64,000 nt of DNA from Vibrio quintilis. Lineage in GTDB: Bacteria; Pseudomonadota; Gammaproteobacteria; Enterobacterales; Vibrionaceae. Location of the stretch: assembly GCF_024529975.1 (NCBI RefSeq), contig NZ_AP024897.1:1302001-1366000 (forward strand), written 5' to 3'. Positions 38,514 to 46,895 of the stretch are shown piece by piece. The position numbers and the translations under genes are program-made. The first letter of the stretch is position 1, and each line of letters begins with the position of its first letter. A model generated the notes under the pieces. That model saw only the letters and a list, made by a program, of their open reading frames with translations. It did not search any database and was not told where the DNA came from.

Positions 38514-38960
38514 TTAGCCGTCCTGAATCTCACGGGCAGGCAGTAACGCCGGGTTGACGAGGGTGCCTTCCTGTAAATAAAACGGGTACACCATATTGCC
38601 ACGGGTGTTGGTGGTGACAATCCGGTAGTCCAGATCGACCATCAGTTTGCCCTGCATCGGTTCCGGGATAAAACTGACCGCCATCAGGTCAATGCGGGAT
38701 TCGAAAAATAAGATCGCCTGACGGATTTCATATTCGACTTCGGTGAGCGTGGTCTGTGTCAGCTCGGCAAACATGTAACGGTTAAGGCGACAGCCGTAGT
38801 CCGGATGCATAATGCGTTCTCCGGGCGAGGTGGACAGGAGAATCGTCAGACTCTGATGAATATCCTGCTCATCCCGGCTGAGAGTGACTGCCTGACCGGC
38901 CGGGGCAAAGCTCGGGGGAAAAGCCCAGCCGGTGCCGAGAAATGCATTGTGTTCGCTCAT
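38514..38960 (-). CDS. gp25-like sheath initiator, Afp9-like
   Basis: The 148-residue protein has the GPW/gp25 domain: LSRDEQDIHQSLTILLSTSP, then GERIMHPDYGCRLNRYMF. In phage T4 and in Afp this protein nucleates sheath assembly on the baseplate. Length is normal. A 136-base gap precedes it on the PAAR side and a 3-base gap leads into the baseplate J gene. Confidence 0.93.
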   Translation of the reverse strand: MSEHNAFLGTGWAFPPSFAPAGQAVTLSRDEQDIHQSLTILLSTSPGERIMHPDYGCRLNRYMFAELTQTTLTEVEYEIRQAILFFESRIDLMAVSFIPEPMQGKLMVDLDYRIVTTNTRGNMVYPFYLQEGTLVNPALLPAREIQDG

Positions 38961-39096
38961 GGTTGATTCCTTTTTTCTTTTTGTTAACCATTTGTTTTTT
39001 ATAACAGATCATGTTTTCAACAGGTCGTGTTTTCAGCAGATCATCGTTAACCACAGCTCTTCGTGAGTCACAGCGCTTCTTTAGTTAAGAGCATCG

Positions 39097-39396
39097 CTAA
39101 CCACCGATCAGGACGGTCGGACAGCCGATGGCAATGTTGCCGCCGTGGTTGGTGGTGTCGCCCATTCTTGCTGCGGGTTTGCCGCCGATCATCACGGTTG
39201 CTGAACCCTGAACAATTGTCGAAGGCGGGCCGACGCAGGTACACATGTCGCCGACAACGGCGGCCGGCAGGCTGCCAATCAGGACAGTCGGGACACCCGG
39301 ACCAATCACCGGACCGCCCACATGCGGCACCGGTGGTAAGCCGGGAGTCACCATCGGGCAAACATGCATATCTGTAATTCGTGCAGCAAATGTCAT
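39097..39396 (-). CDS. PAAR spike-tip protein
   Basis: The 99-residue protein consists of a single PAAR domain with the repeated glycine-rich turns (VTPGLPPVPHVGGPVIGPG, GSATVMIGGKPAARMGDT, IGCPTVLIGG). It caps the VgrG-like spike and has no C-terminal toxin extension. It lies 93 bases after the VgrG-like gene. Confidence 0.94.
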   Translation of the reverse strand: MTFAARITDMHVCPMVTPGLPPVPHVGGPVIGPGVPTVLIGSLPAAVVGDMCTCVGPPSTIVQGSATVMIGGKPAARMGDTTNHGGNIAIGCPTVLIGG

Positions 39397-39489
39397 GGGT
39401 TGTTTTTCCTGTTGTTCTGTATCTGTTTTCTGTCAATTCGTTTTTTCATGAATCTCTTCTGCCAGTAACTGTTTATCAGTGACTTTTTA

Positions 39490-41283
39490 TCAGTTAATTT
39501 TGACCAGTCCCCCTTTGATAGTGGTCATACCGGAGGCTGAGAGCTCTGCAGTTGCCGAGCCTTTGGCGGTCAGTCCGGTTTGAGCTTCGGCATCGACATT
39601 CATCCCCTGTATCTTTACATCCATCTGGGCCTTGATACTGGTGTTATTGGTTGATTCCAGAGTGATTTCTCCTTTGGCGGTGAGTTTGATGTCTTTCGGG
39701 CTTTCCAGCGAGATACCGCTGTCGCTGAGGGTGACGGTGTTGCTGTTCTGATCTGCGAGTTTGATCGATTTATCCTTATCGCTGAGAGTGATGCTGTTAC
39801 CGCCGGGGGTTAAAATTGTGGTGACCTTGTCTTCTTCACTGAATTCAATCTTTAACTGACTTTTAGTCACAATGGCCTTGGTGTTATTTTCTGCCGTCAG
39901 CGAATAAGGTGGTGTGTGCTTACTGCTGTAGAGACTGCCCAGTATGATGGGCTGGCCCGGATCCTGGTTGATATAGCCGAGCACCACTTCATCACCCGCT
40001 TCCGGAATGAAGAAATTACCGCTGGTTTGCGTGGCGTAATAGCTGGCGAATCTTGCCCACACCAGGTTGTTTTCATCACCGAGTGCCGGTATTTCAACCT
40101 GAATGCGGTTTTGTGATTCCGGGTCTTCATCAAGTTTGGTCACCAGCCCGATTTGCAGGCCGTCCACCGGCGGCAGCCAGCCCGCCGCCGGTGGTGCGCC
40201 GAGGTCGCGGTGTTCTGCAGACCACATCGGGGACAGGCCCAAATCAACTGTGGTCAGCCATTGTCCGTTTTCAATGCGGTGATGGACTGCGCCGATATAG
40301 TGAGCGCCGTTAAAGCGGTCTCCGACGCCGGTGAGCTGAATCAGGGTATCGATTTTCGCTTTGGCTGAGCCCTGAAAGGTGAGTGACCCCCGCACCTTGG
40401 CCAGCATGGATTTCACCCGCTGGCCTTTGGCCCAGCTGGTCAGCATATCCTGGCTCAGCGTTGCGGAAGTTTGCAGGCGATAATCATCAATACCGAGTAC
40501 TTTGGCTAAATCGCTGTCGCTCAGGTTGCCCTGATCGGCAATCGACTGCGCGGCGGGCTGTCCTTTCAGCATTTTTTGCTGGCCGGGATCCCAGCCTGTG
40601 CCTGTCACCTGTTTGAGCTGGTGGCGGGCATCAATCGCTGCCGAGAAATCAATTAAGTCTGTCCCATAGGTCACCGCCAGCACTGCAGACTGATCGACCG
40701 AGGGCGGCGCGACAGAAATTTTGCCGGACTGATTACACACCACGAAACCGTTGACCTCAGCACGGGCCAGCATGAAATCCCAGTCGCTGCAGTTGAACTG
40801 AACCAGCTCATCATGTTTTTCGGAGATGCTTTCGACTTTCTCTGCGCTGACGCCGGAACAGGCAGCGATCAGGCTGCTGATAATGTCGCTGTCTGACTGC
40901 TTCAGATAACTCTGGCTGTGGCGGGCAATCGTCATGGCGACCGCCTGATCTTTACAGGTGATATTCAGGGTGGACTGATTGTTGCCGGTAATCCGGATCG
41001 CATGCGTGATGACAATGCCTTCAAAAATGGTCTCTTCGTCCCCGGCATAACCGGCACTGATGGAAATTTTAGTCCCTGGTTTAAAGGTGTCTCCCTGACT
41101 GACTTCAAATGTCTGCTCCGCCACATTGCCGTCACTGAGCACCAGATCGGCGGAGGCAATCTGATTGACCTGATAATTGATATGAACAGCAATCACACCG
41201 ATTTTACTGTCGATGGTGTTGCCATCGGCCTTAATCGTGAATGACGTGACGCCGGAGCTGTTTTTTGCGGGAGATTCAGCCAT
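39490..41283 (-). CDS. VgrG-like spike protein, Afp8-like
   Basis: The 597-residue protein combines a gpD-like (late control D) N-terminal region (about 1-340), an OB-fold (about 375-455, with RIQVEIPALGDENNLVWARF and PEAGDEVVLGYINQDPGQPI), and a C-terminal beta-helix made of short repeats (LSDKDKSIKLADQNSNTVTL). It forms the central spike under the tube. No effector domain is fused to the end. It lies 9 bases from the LysM gene. Confidence 0.93.
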   Translation of the reverse strand: MAESPAKNSSGVTSFTIKADGNTIDSKIGVIAVHINYQVNQIASADLVLSDGNVAEQTFEVSQGDTFKPGTKISISAGYAGDEETIFEGIVITHAIRITGNNQSTLNITCKDQAVAMTIARHSQSYLKQSDSDIISSLIAACSGVSAEKVESISEKHDELVQFNCSDWDFMLARAEVNGFVVCNQSGKISVAPPSVDQSAVLAVTYGTDLIDFSAAIDARHQLKQVTGTGWDPGQQKMLKGQPAAQSIADQGNLSDSDLAKVLGIDDYRLQTSATLSQDMLTSWAKGQRVKSMLAKVRGSLTFQGSAKAKIDTLIQLTGVGDRFNGAHYIGAVHHRIENGQWLTTVDLGLSPMWSAEHRDLGAPPAAGWLPPVDGLQIGLVTKLDEDPESQNRIQVEIPALGDENNLVWARFASYYATQTSGNFFIPEAGDEVVLGYINQDPGQPIILGSLYSSKHTPPYSLTAENNTKAIVTKSQLKIEFSEEDKVTTILTPGGNSITLSDKDKSIKLADQNSNTVTLSDSGISLESPKDIKLTAKGEITLESTNNTSIKAQMDVKIQGMNVDAEAQTGLTAKGSATAELSASGMTTIKGGLVKIN

Positions 41284-41292
41284 ACAATCGCC

Positions 41293-41958
41293 TCACTTGA
41301 CCAGTGGCGGAAAATACAGCCGGGTGCCCGGCCGGATATGACGCACACTCGCCAGATGATTCACCCGCGCAACGTCCGGATAATAGCGACTGTCCCTGTA
41401 AATTTTCTCGCACAGCTGCGGCAGGGTGTCTCCGGCTTTGAATTCAACCAGGTGGGTCAGATCCGGCGAAGATTTTTTAGCCTCTGCTTCCTTCTCTTCT
41501 TCAGACAGATAGCCTTTAAAGCTCAGGCTGACTTTGGCCCGGAGCGGTGTACCGGAAGAATTAAACAGGGTGTAGCTGACACTCATGGAGGACAGACGTC
41601 CCTGAAAGGTCAGGGTACCCCAGAAGATTTTGACTTTGTTGGGTTCGTGCTGGCTGCCACGATAGTCGTAGGTGACTTTTTTCAGGGACTTGAGCTGCTG
41701 TGCAATCGATTTGGCTTTTTTCTGTTCCACCACACCGGTGGCATCCATCAGTATGTCAAATTTAAGCGTTTCGCTCTGATAGCCGCTCAGTTCGACTTTC
41801 TTACCATTATTGCCCTGGGGCTGACGATTCTTACACGAGTCATCGGTATAGTTGATGCCCACTTCATGGGACAGGGACTCCGGATTGAGCATCGCCTGAA
41901 AGGTTTCCGCGGCATTGCCCGATTCCGCAATCGATGAAATTTTGAGTTTATCGACCAT
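41293..41958 (-). CDS. LysM-domain baseplate hub protein, Afp7-like
   Basis: The protein has 221 residues: an N-terminal region of the CIS hub family (MLNPESLSHEVGINYTDDS, then KFDILMDATGVV) and a C-terminal LysM domain (about 170-220, FKAGDTLPQLCEKIYRDSRY and IRPGTRLYFPP). In contractile systems this kind of protein links the tube or sheath to the spike hub. It starts 2 bases after the small DUF5908-type gene. Confidence 0.9.
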   Translation of the reverse strand: MVDKLKISSIAESGNAAETFQAMLNPESLSHEVGINYTDDSCKNRQPQGNNGKKVELSGYQSETLKFDILMDATGVVEQKKAKSIAQQLKSLKKVTYDYRGSQHEPNKVKIFWGTLTFQGRLSSMSVSYTLFNSSGTPLRAKVSLSFKGYLSEEEKEAEAKKSSPDLTHLVEFKAGDTLPQLCEKIYRDSRYYPDVARVNHLASVRHIRPGTRLYFPPLVK

Positions 41959-41960
41959 GC

Positions 41961-42155
41961 TCAGCGCTCCCGTCGGTCCTGTTCCAGCTTATGGAACAGC
42001 ACTTTCATGGCCTGATACTGTTCACCGTCGTGCGGACAAAGTGTGGCCAAACCATCGTCCGGGCAGGGAGGTTTGACGGTTTCCTGCTTTGTCTGGTCAG
42101 CCGGTGTGCTGGTGACATTCGATTGAATCGTCATCTGTTTAACTTCTATAGGCAT
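41961..42155 (-). CDS. Small DUF5908-type CIS protein
   Basis: The product has 64 residues. It starts MPIEVKQMTIQSNV, the form characteristic of the short DUF5908 proteins (Afp6 position) encoded between tube and LysM genes of CIS loci. Two cysteines (PPCPDDG, LCPHDG) are unusual for such a short protein. Role unknown; position and start support a real gene. Confidence 0.8.
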   Translation of the reverse strand: MPIEVKQMTIQSNVTSTPADQTKQETVKPPCPDDGLATLCPHDGEQYQAMKVLFHKLEQDRRER

Positions 42156-42199
42156 TGGCTTTACTCTGTCTTGTCATAAGATTTTTCTGCAATCCTGAC

Positions 42200-42643
42200 T
42201 TATTTCGTTCTTTTGACTCTGCTGTAACACAATTCAACTTCTTCAATCGCGACTTCATTTTTTGTAGCCTGAAAACCATCGACTTTCCATTTCACGGGAT
42301 AGGCGTTGTAAAGCACCCAGACGCAGCATGGTGCGCCTTTTTCATTCAGAAGCCGGACAGACACGGTTTTGGGCTGAACCGGTTTGCTCAGCTGTGATTC
42401 CATGATGCCCTGACACCATTTCACCAGTGCCGAATCTGAACCGGCGATTCCCCGTTTAAGAGAAAGATTGCTGTGTTTAATCGTTTTGGGCAGGTAATAG
42501 ACCAGATTGTTGCCGCCTTCGCGGTACTCTTCCGTCTCGATCTGAGATTCAATCCCGGAAACTTCCTGAAAAGCAGAATCGTCCTGATTGTTGTCAATCA
42601 CAACGGTGAAATAAAACGCCGGAAGCGGCCATTGTTCTGCCAT
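42200..42643 (-). CDS. Tail tube protein 2 (T4 gp19-like), Afp5-like
   Basis: The 147-residue protein has the tube fold motifs AFYFTVVIDNNQDDSAFQEV, SGIESQIETEEYREGGNN and the end EVAIEEVELCYSRV. The parallel order after the main tube gene, and its divergence from it, suggest it is the tube-initiator copy that joins the tube to the hub. A hairpin in the 157-base gap upstream separates it from the main tube gene. Confidence 0.9.
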   Translation of the reverse strand: MAEQWPLPAFYFTVVIDNNQDDSAFQEVSGIESQIETEEYREGGNNLVYYLPKTIKHSNLSLKRGIAGSDSALVKWCQGIMESQLSKPVQPKTVSVRLLNEKGAPCCVWVLYNAYPVKWKVDGFQATKNEVAIEEVELCYSRVKRTK

Positions 42644-42735
42644 ATTGACTCTTTCTCTGCGATAAATGTTTCTCTGTGATAAACGTAAAAGATGTATACG
42701 TCGTTAAAGATCAATGTGCTGAACCTGTGCCGGAT

Positions 42736-42784
42736 TCAGCCATCACCCGCTGCAAAAAACACCGTTGCAAGTGGTGATGGCTGA
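42736..42784. promoter_or_regulatory. Long stem-loop between the two tube genes
   Basis: TCAGCCATCACC (42736-42747) and GGTGATGGCTGA (42773-42784) pair perfectly over 12 bp around a 25-base loop. In the minus-strand transcript no T-run follows the stem, so it is more likely an mRNA 3'-end stabiliser or partial attenuator than a complete terminator. That would allow more main tube protein than downstream baseplate proteins. Confidence 0.65.
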
Positions 42785-42800
42785 CGGATACCGGCATTGA

Positions 42801-43271
42801 TCAGACCGAAATTTCCAGCCCTTCATGGGCCAGTTCTATCGTTTCTACGGCAACTTCATTGCCGTCTGACTTCAGGTCGGTGCCTGTGACCTTGGTCGGC
42901 CAGGCGTTTTTCAGTTTCCAGCTCATTACCGGTGCACCGGATTCATCAAGTAAGTTGATGGTGACGGCGGTCCGGGCGATGGTGTTCATCTTGATTTTCG
43001 AGTACCAGTCATAGAACTTGTTATCACTTTTGAAAATGCCTTTCTTGAGCGTGACATTACTGGTTTTGACGATACCTGGCATCTTTATGGTCGAAAATAC
43101 CGGGCTGTTGCCCGCGCGGTATTCAATCGGTTGTGCCTCGGTATCGAGCCCGGATATTTCCTGAAATGCAGCCACCATATCCGCACCGGCACCACCGTCC
43201 CACTTTACTTCAAAGTGGAACTTGGGCATGGGCCAGACGGTTTGGGATTGTGCTGAGCCATCATCTGCCAT
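42801..43271 (-). CDS. Main tail tube protein (T4 gp19-like), Afp1-like
   Basis: The 156-residue protein has the tube family motifs FHFEVKWDGGAGADMVAAFQ, SGLDTEAQPIEYRAGNSP and TLKKGIF, and ends GNEVAVETIELAHEGLEI. It forms the hexameric inner tube. It lies 55 bases after the sheath gene, with an AGGAGA-type ribosome binding site. The following stem-loop may protect this abundant message. Confidence 0.92.
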   Translation of the reverse strand: MADDGSAQSQTVWPMPKFHFEVKWDGGAGADMVAAFQEISGLDTEAQPIEYRAGNSPVFSTIKMPGIVKTSNVTLKKGIFKSDNKFYDWYSKIKMNTIARTAVTINLLDESGAPVMSWKLKNAWPTKVTGTDLKSDGNEVAVETIELAHEGLEISV

Positions 43272-43326
43272 GGGATTCTCCTTTTAAAATTCTGTGTTGT
43301 TTCGCCTTTCTCAGCTGAGCCGGGCG

Positions 43327-44883
43327 CTACGATTCCTGCATTTTTTGCTGGAAGGTGATTTCGATAAATTCAGCCGGACGGCTGATCGCAACCAGAACGG
43401 TAATTCTCAGAATGCCTTCCAGAATATCTTCCGGTGTCATGGTTTTTCCCAGACCAACGCTGACACTGTAGGCTTCATCGGGTGAAGAGCCTGCCAGCCC
43501 GCCCCGCTTCCAGATGCCATACAGGAAGTTGCCGATCATGCTTTCCATGGAAACCCAGGTATTGGCAACATTCGGCTCAAACACGTAGGCTTTGGAAGCC
43601 AGCCGGATGGATTCTTCCAGCATAATCATGGTGCGGCGCACGTTGATATAACGCCAGTCAAGGCTGTTGCCGTCTAATGTCCGGGCACCCCAGACCAGTG
43701 TGCCTTCGCCGACAAACGGCCGGATCGCGTTGATGGATTTTCCCTGAGTGGTGACGTTCAGATCTTCCTGTTCGTCATCGCTGATATTGACGGTCGGAGA
43801 AACCACAGCATTTAAGCTGACATTGGCCGGTGCTTTCCACACGCCCCGCGCGTTATCGACCATGGTATAAACGCCCGCCATCGCAGCCGCAGGCGGCAGA
43901 ATGTTATGCTGGAGTTTGATGTCTTCCATGATGGTTTGATACAGCGGGCTCATGGTCAGCAGGACTTTATTGAGCAGCACCTGTTCCTGATCCGGCAGTG
44001 CCTCGTCGGCTAATTTGGCGATTTCATCCAGCATCTGTTTTTTGCGGGTCGCCCGGAGTTTATTGCCGCCGGTATTGAGATCATCTTCGGATAAGCCTTC
44101 GAGATCTTTGAAGGCAGCGTTGACTTCGGCTGTCAGCAATTCGGTGAGTTTGTCTGTGTTGCTGATGTGGTGGAAATCGAGGTCGCTGTCCTGAACAATC
44201 GAGGTGTTGAGCCACGGATAATAAGCAGCGGAGAAATCGAGATAGTTGATGCCCAGCTTGGAGCGGAAGTTTTCAATACAGTCGCCACCGGGATCCTGGC
44301 GGTCTTTAAAACCTTCCCAGACATCCAGAACAGCCACCCGGTTTTTCATCTTTCCGCCGCAGTGTTGCAGCATCGCCTGCTGCACATTAATGCAGTCATC
44401 TTCGGCGAGCTGGACCACTTCCGGGATCACCAGCATGGTCGGTTCCTGTTCTTTGATCAGCGGGGTAATACCGCCTTTGAGTGCACCGGCATCCGGGTCA
44501 TCGGTATAGCTGCCAACAGAGACGATATAGCAGGGGCCACCGCCGTTCTGGAAGAAGAACATCATGCTGTAATACAGCAGGTGACGGGCGTTGGACTGCT
44601 TGATTTGATAGTCAGTCCCGTCCTGGCTGAAAACCGGACGCGCGGCGGCATCATCACCGGTTTCACTCAGTTCAAACTGGTGCAGCGGCGGTCCGCCGAA
44701 GTACTGGCGAAACTCTGACATCGACGTAATACGCCACGGTTGGTTACGAAGGGATTTCCCGCCATTGTCTGCTTTTTGTGTATACCCGATGAATGCGGGA
44801 ACCGCAGTAGCAACCTCGACAACTGAATTGGGAAAGGCATTTTTTTCGACGATATACACGCCGGGGGTTTTCATGACACCCAT
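43327..44883 (-). CDS. Contractile sheath protein
   Basis: The start at 44883 (MGVMKTPGVYIVEKNAFPNS) has AAGGA about seven bases upstream and is preferred over an ATG 39 bases further up. This gives 518 residues. The N-terminus TPGVYIVE is typical of phage-tail sheath proteins, as is the C-terminal part (RYINVRRTMIMLEESI, FEPNVANTWVSMESMIGNFL, FIEITFQQKMQES). Afp and PVC carry two or three sheath paralogues; here there is only one. A consensus-type promoter lies about 140 bases upstream. Confidence 0.94.
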   Translation of the reverse strand: MGVMKTPGVYIVEKNAFPNSVVEVATAVPAFIGYTQKADNGGKSLRNQPWRITSMSEFRQYFGGPPLHQFELSETGDDAAARPVFSQDGTDYQIKQSNARHLLYYSMMFFFQNGGGPCYIVSVGSYTDDPDAGALKGGITPLIKEQEPTMLVIPEVVQLAEDDCINVQQAMLQHCGGKMKNRVAVLDVWEGFKDRQDPGGDCIENFRSKLGINYLDFSAAYYPWLNTSIVQDSDLDFHHISNTDKLTELLTAEVNAAFKDLEGLSEDDLNTGGNKLRATRKKQMLDEIAKLADEALPDQEQVLLNKVLLTMSPLYQTIMEDIKLQHNILPPAAAMAGVYTMVDNARGVWKAPANVSLNAVVSPTVNISDDEQEDLNVTTQGKSINAIRPFVGEGTLVWGARTLDGNSLDWRYINVRRTMIMLEESIRLASKAYVFEPNVANTWVSMESMIGNFLYGIWKRGGLAGSSPDEAYSVSVGLGKTMTPEDILEGILRITVLVAISRPAEFIEITFQQKMQES

Positions 44884-45021
44884 AATAAAATCCTTGTGGT
44901 CTGAGATGAATTGCTGCCTCATGCCTTACATCATGAGAGACGATGTCAAAGTCGTTCTCAAAGCAAGATAATGTGCATGAATAAAATCAGTTGCTATGCA
45001 TTCATGCAGGTATCTAACTTA

Positions 45022-45050
45022 GGTATAGTTGTTACTACTTTTTGTGTCAA
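45022..45050 (-). promoter_or_regulatory. Sigma-70-type promoter ahead of the sheath gene
   Basis: On the minus strand TTGACA (45050-45045) is separated by exactly 17 bases from TATACC (45027-45022). The leader to the sheath ATG would be about 130 bases. It falls in the 243-base gap after the gene at 45127, so structural genes can be transcribed apart from the DUF4255 gene pair. Confidence 0.7.
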
Positions 45051-45126
45051 GAAAGGCAACCCTTGCCAAGCTGTTGTTTTTTATAGATGAACAAACTTAA
45101 CTGACGAACAGACGCCGACAGATGAC

Positions 45127-45933
45127 TCATCTCACATAAAGGTGACACAGTCGCTGAGAGGTTTTGCCATCACGAATGATTTCGAGCTGCTGCGGGTCAG
45201 CTGCGGGCAGACGCTTATAAATCATCTGATGCCGGTCTTTCAGCTGAAAAGTGAAGGGAGAGTGCTGTAACACCGGAACCGGCGTTTGAGAGACAAATGT
45301 CATCACGTTGTGCTGATTAAGCTGTTTCCGGACCGGTTCATCAAATACATAGATTTGTCTGGGGTCGCGAATCTCCGGTGTTCCGGATGGCGTCAGCGAC
45401 AGAAAATAGTATTTCCAGTAAGCCTCACAATGGGTGAAAGTCAGGGTCACTTCTTTACCGGGTTCAGAGAAGGATTCCGGTGGCAGCTTCAGGTTGACCA
45501 GACCGGTTAAATTCTGGCTGAAATCCTGCTGATTCACGATTTCAGCAGCGGGCGACTGCTGCATTTGCTCTGGCGACAGCCATTGCTGCGGGGGGATGAA
45601 CAGCGGTTCCTGAGAGTCAAATACCGCTTCAAATTGCGCGGCAGCAAGCGGAACTGTTAACGGCATATCGGTGTAATGACGAAAATAAGGGTCGCTGCTG
45701 AACAGTTTAAACTGAAGCTGCACCACCGATTGTGGTGACGGTATCTCTGCCAGTGTGGCCTGATCGGCAAAAATATTCAGCCCGCCCGGCGCAGCTTTCA
45801 GGCACATCTGATGCTGGTTCAGCCATTTCAGGGTTTCAGCGGCAGGGGTCACAGTGATCGGATGTGCGATCCCGGACGCAAAATAACTGTGCGCCACCAT
45901 GATGGATAAATAAGGTTGATAGAACACCATCAT
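45127..45933 (-). CDS. CIS-locus protein of unknown function
   Basis: The 268-residue protein has no signal peptide or clear membrane helix. It is rich in beta-type sequence, for example QSVVQLQFKLFSSDPYFRHY and EVTLTFTHCEAYWKYYFLSL. I do not recognise a family. It starts inside the DUF4255 gene (ATGA overlap of four bases), so the two proteins are translationally coupled and may bind each other at the tube cap or in assembly. Confidence 0.72.
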   Translation of the reverse strand: MMVFYQPYLSIMVAHSYFASGIAHPITVTPAAETLKWLNQHQMCLKAAPGGLNIFADQATLAEIPSPQSVVQLQFKLFSSDPYFRHYTDMPLTVPLAAAQFEAVFDSQEPLFIPPQQWLSPEQMQQSPAAEIVNQQDFSQNLTGLVNLKLPPESFSEPGKEVTLTFTHCEAYWKYYFLSLTPSGTPEIRDPRQIYVFDEPVRKQLNQHNVMTFVSQTPVPVLQHSPFTFQLKDRHQMIYKRLPAADPQQLEIIRDGKTSQRLCHLYVR

Positions 45934-46529
45934 TCCCCCTTCCTGTAAATTGACGGGTCCGTCGTGCCCAGGCGGCCGGTTTGCGTCAGAATGGTTTCAC
46001 TGTCCGGAATAGCGACCCGCACCCGGTAGACACAAGAGGGCAGGTACTTCGAACCCAGCATGCTCCACATATGGCTGAGTTCATTGCCGGGAATACTTTC
46101 CATCTCCATCGCAATTTGTTCGATGTCCTCCGGCAGATCGGGCGCGTTCTGGCGGTGAAAGACAGGATTGCGGTGAAAGAAAGCCAGCAGATGAGATAAA
46201 ACTTTCAGGCCGTCGCTATAGTTTGCTCCGGAAGCGTTTGATCCGGAAAAGTTTGCGGCGATCACTACAGACAGTGTCAGATATAAGGGTTTGCTGGTCA
46301 GGGCTACCCGCTGCCGGGTCTGTCCGCCCGGCACCAGTCCCGGTTTGGAAAACGGATCCCGCTCCAGATTACTGAGAAACACCAGTATTCTGTTCTCCGT
46401 CGTTACCTGGCCGGTGGTTTCTGTACCCGACGGCGGTGAAACCACCACCAATTCTTCAGCCAGATCAAAGGCGGGTCTGAGCGACTGATTCATCCGCTCA
46501 CAGAGGTAATTCAAACAATCGTCGAGCAT
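45930..46529 (-). CDS. DUF4255 protein, CIS tail-terminator/cap (Afp16-like)
   Basis: The 199-residue protein has the DUF4255 features: a helical N-terminus (LNYLCERMNQSL), the segment TTENRILVFLSNLERDPF, and LYLTLSVVIAANFSGSN followed by LKVLSHLLAFFHRNPVF. Afp16-type proteins cap the tube and sheath distal end and fix length. It is the first gene of the locus, with AGGAG six bases before ATG. Confidence 0.9.
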   Translation of the reverse strand: MLDDCLNYLCERMNQSLRPAFDLAEELVVVSPPSGTETTGQVTTENRILVFLSNLERDPFSKPGLVPGGQTRQRVALTSKPLYLTLSVVIAANFSGSNASGANYSDGLKVLSHLLAFFHRNPVFHRQNAPDLPEDIEQIAMEMESIPGNELSHMWSMLGSKYLPSCVYRVRVAIPDSETILTQTGRLGTTDPSIYRKGE

Positions 46530-46895
46530 GTTTTTCTCCTGTGGCGGGTGATCCGGTGTTTGCCGGGGAGGTGGATTTCAACCCCCCGGACTATTAAAGA
46601 TATATCCATGTTGTATATGAGTAAAGTTGATGAGTGATGGTTTTCATTTTTCTTGTGGGGACAGACACCTGCTCATATGAGTGTTCTTGTGAGGACAGAC
46701 GCTTTTGGAGGGATGATTTTTGCAGCGGCTGCTCTTTATGGGTGCTTTTTGTGAGGACATGCTTTTGTGAGGAAAGTGCTTTTGTGAGGACAGACGCCTG
46801 AATTTTGTCAGGACAGGCTGCTAAGAAATACGCCCGCCCATCAGACGGGGCGGGCGTGTTGGGATCTGTTGTTATGCAGATCCCTTTGGGGGAGC
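46530..46895. other. Gap between the injection-system locus and tctA, rich in dispersed motifs
   Basis: No gene. It holds at least four dispersed motifs (GGGGACAGACACC near 46660, GAGGACAGACGC near 46693, GAGGACAGACGCC near 46786, AGGACAGGC near 46810), some arranged as degenerate tandem units containing TTTTGTGAGGACA. The CIS promoter presumably lies at 46570-46650. Confidence 0.75.
46830..46857 (-). terminator. Hairpin terminator of the tct operon
   Basis: ACGCCCGCCC (46830-46839) pairs perfectly with GGGCGGGCGT (46848-46857) around an 8-base loop, 39 bases after the tctA stop. ATTTCTTAG follows on the minus strand, a moderate U-tract. Confidence 0.75.

Noticed and set aside
40222..40235. 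GGGGACAGGCCC in the spike gene as a dispersed motif copy
   Set aside because: It encodes GLSPMW in a conserved part of the protein and lacks the usual last bases; likely a chance match, although it was included in the rough count as a borderline case.
23808..46529. Injection-system locus considered as prophage or type VI secretion
   Set aside because: No capsid, terminase, integrase, holin or lysis genes; no TssJLM membrane complex or ClpV. Gene order and the DUF4255, DUF5908 and tape-measure families fit an eCIS.
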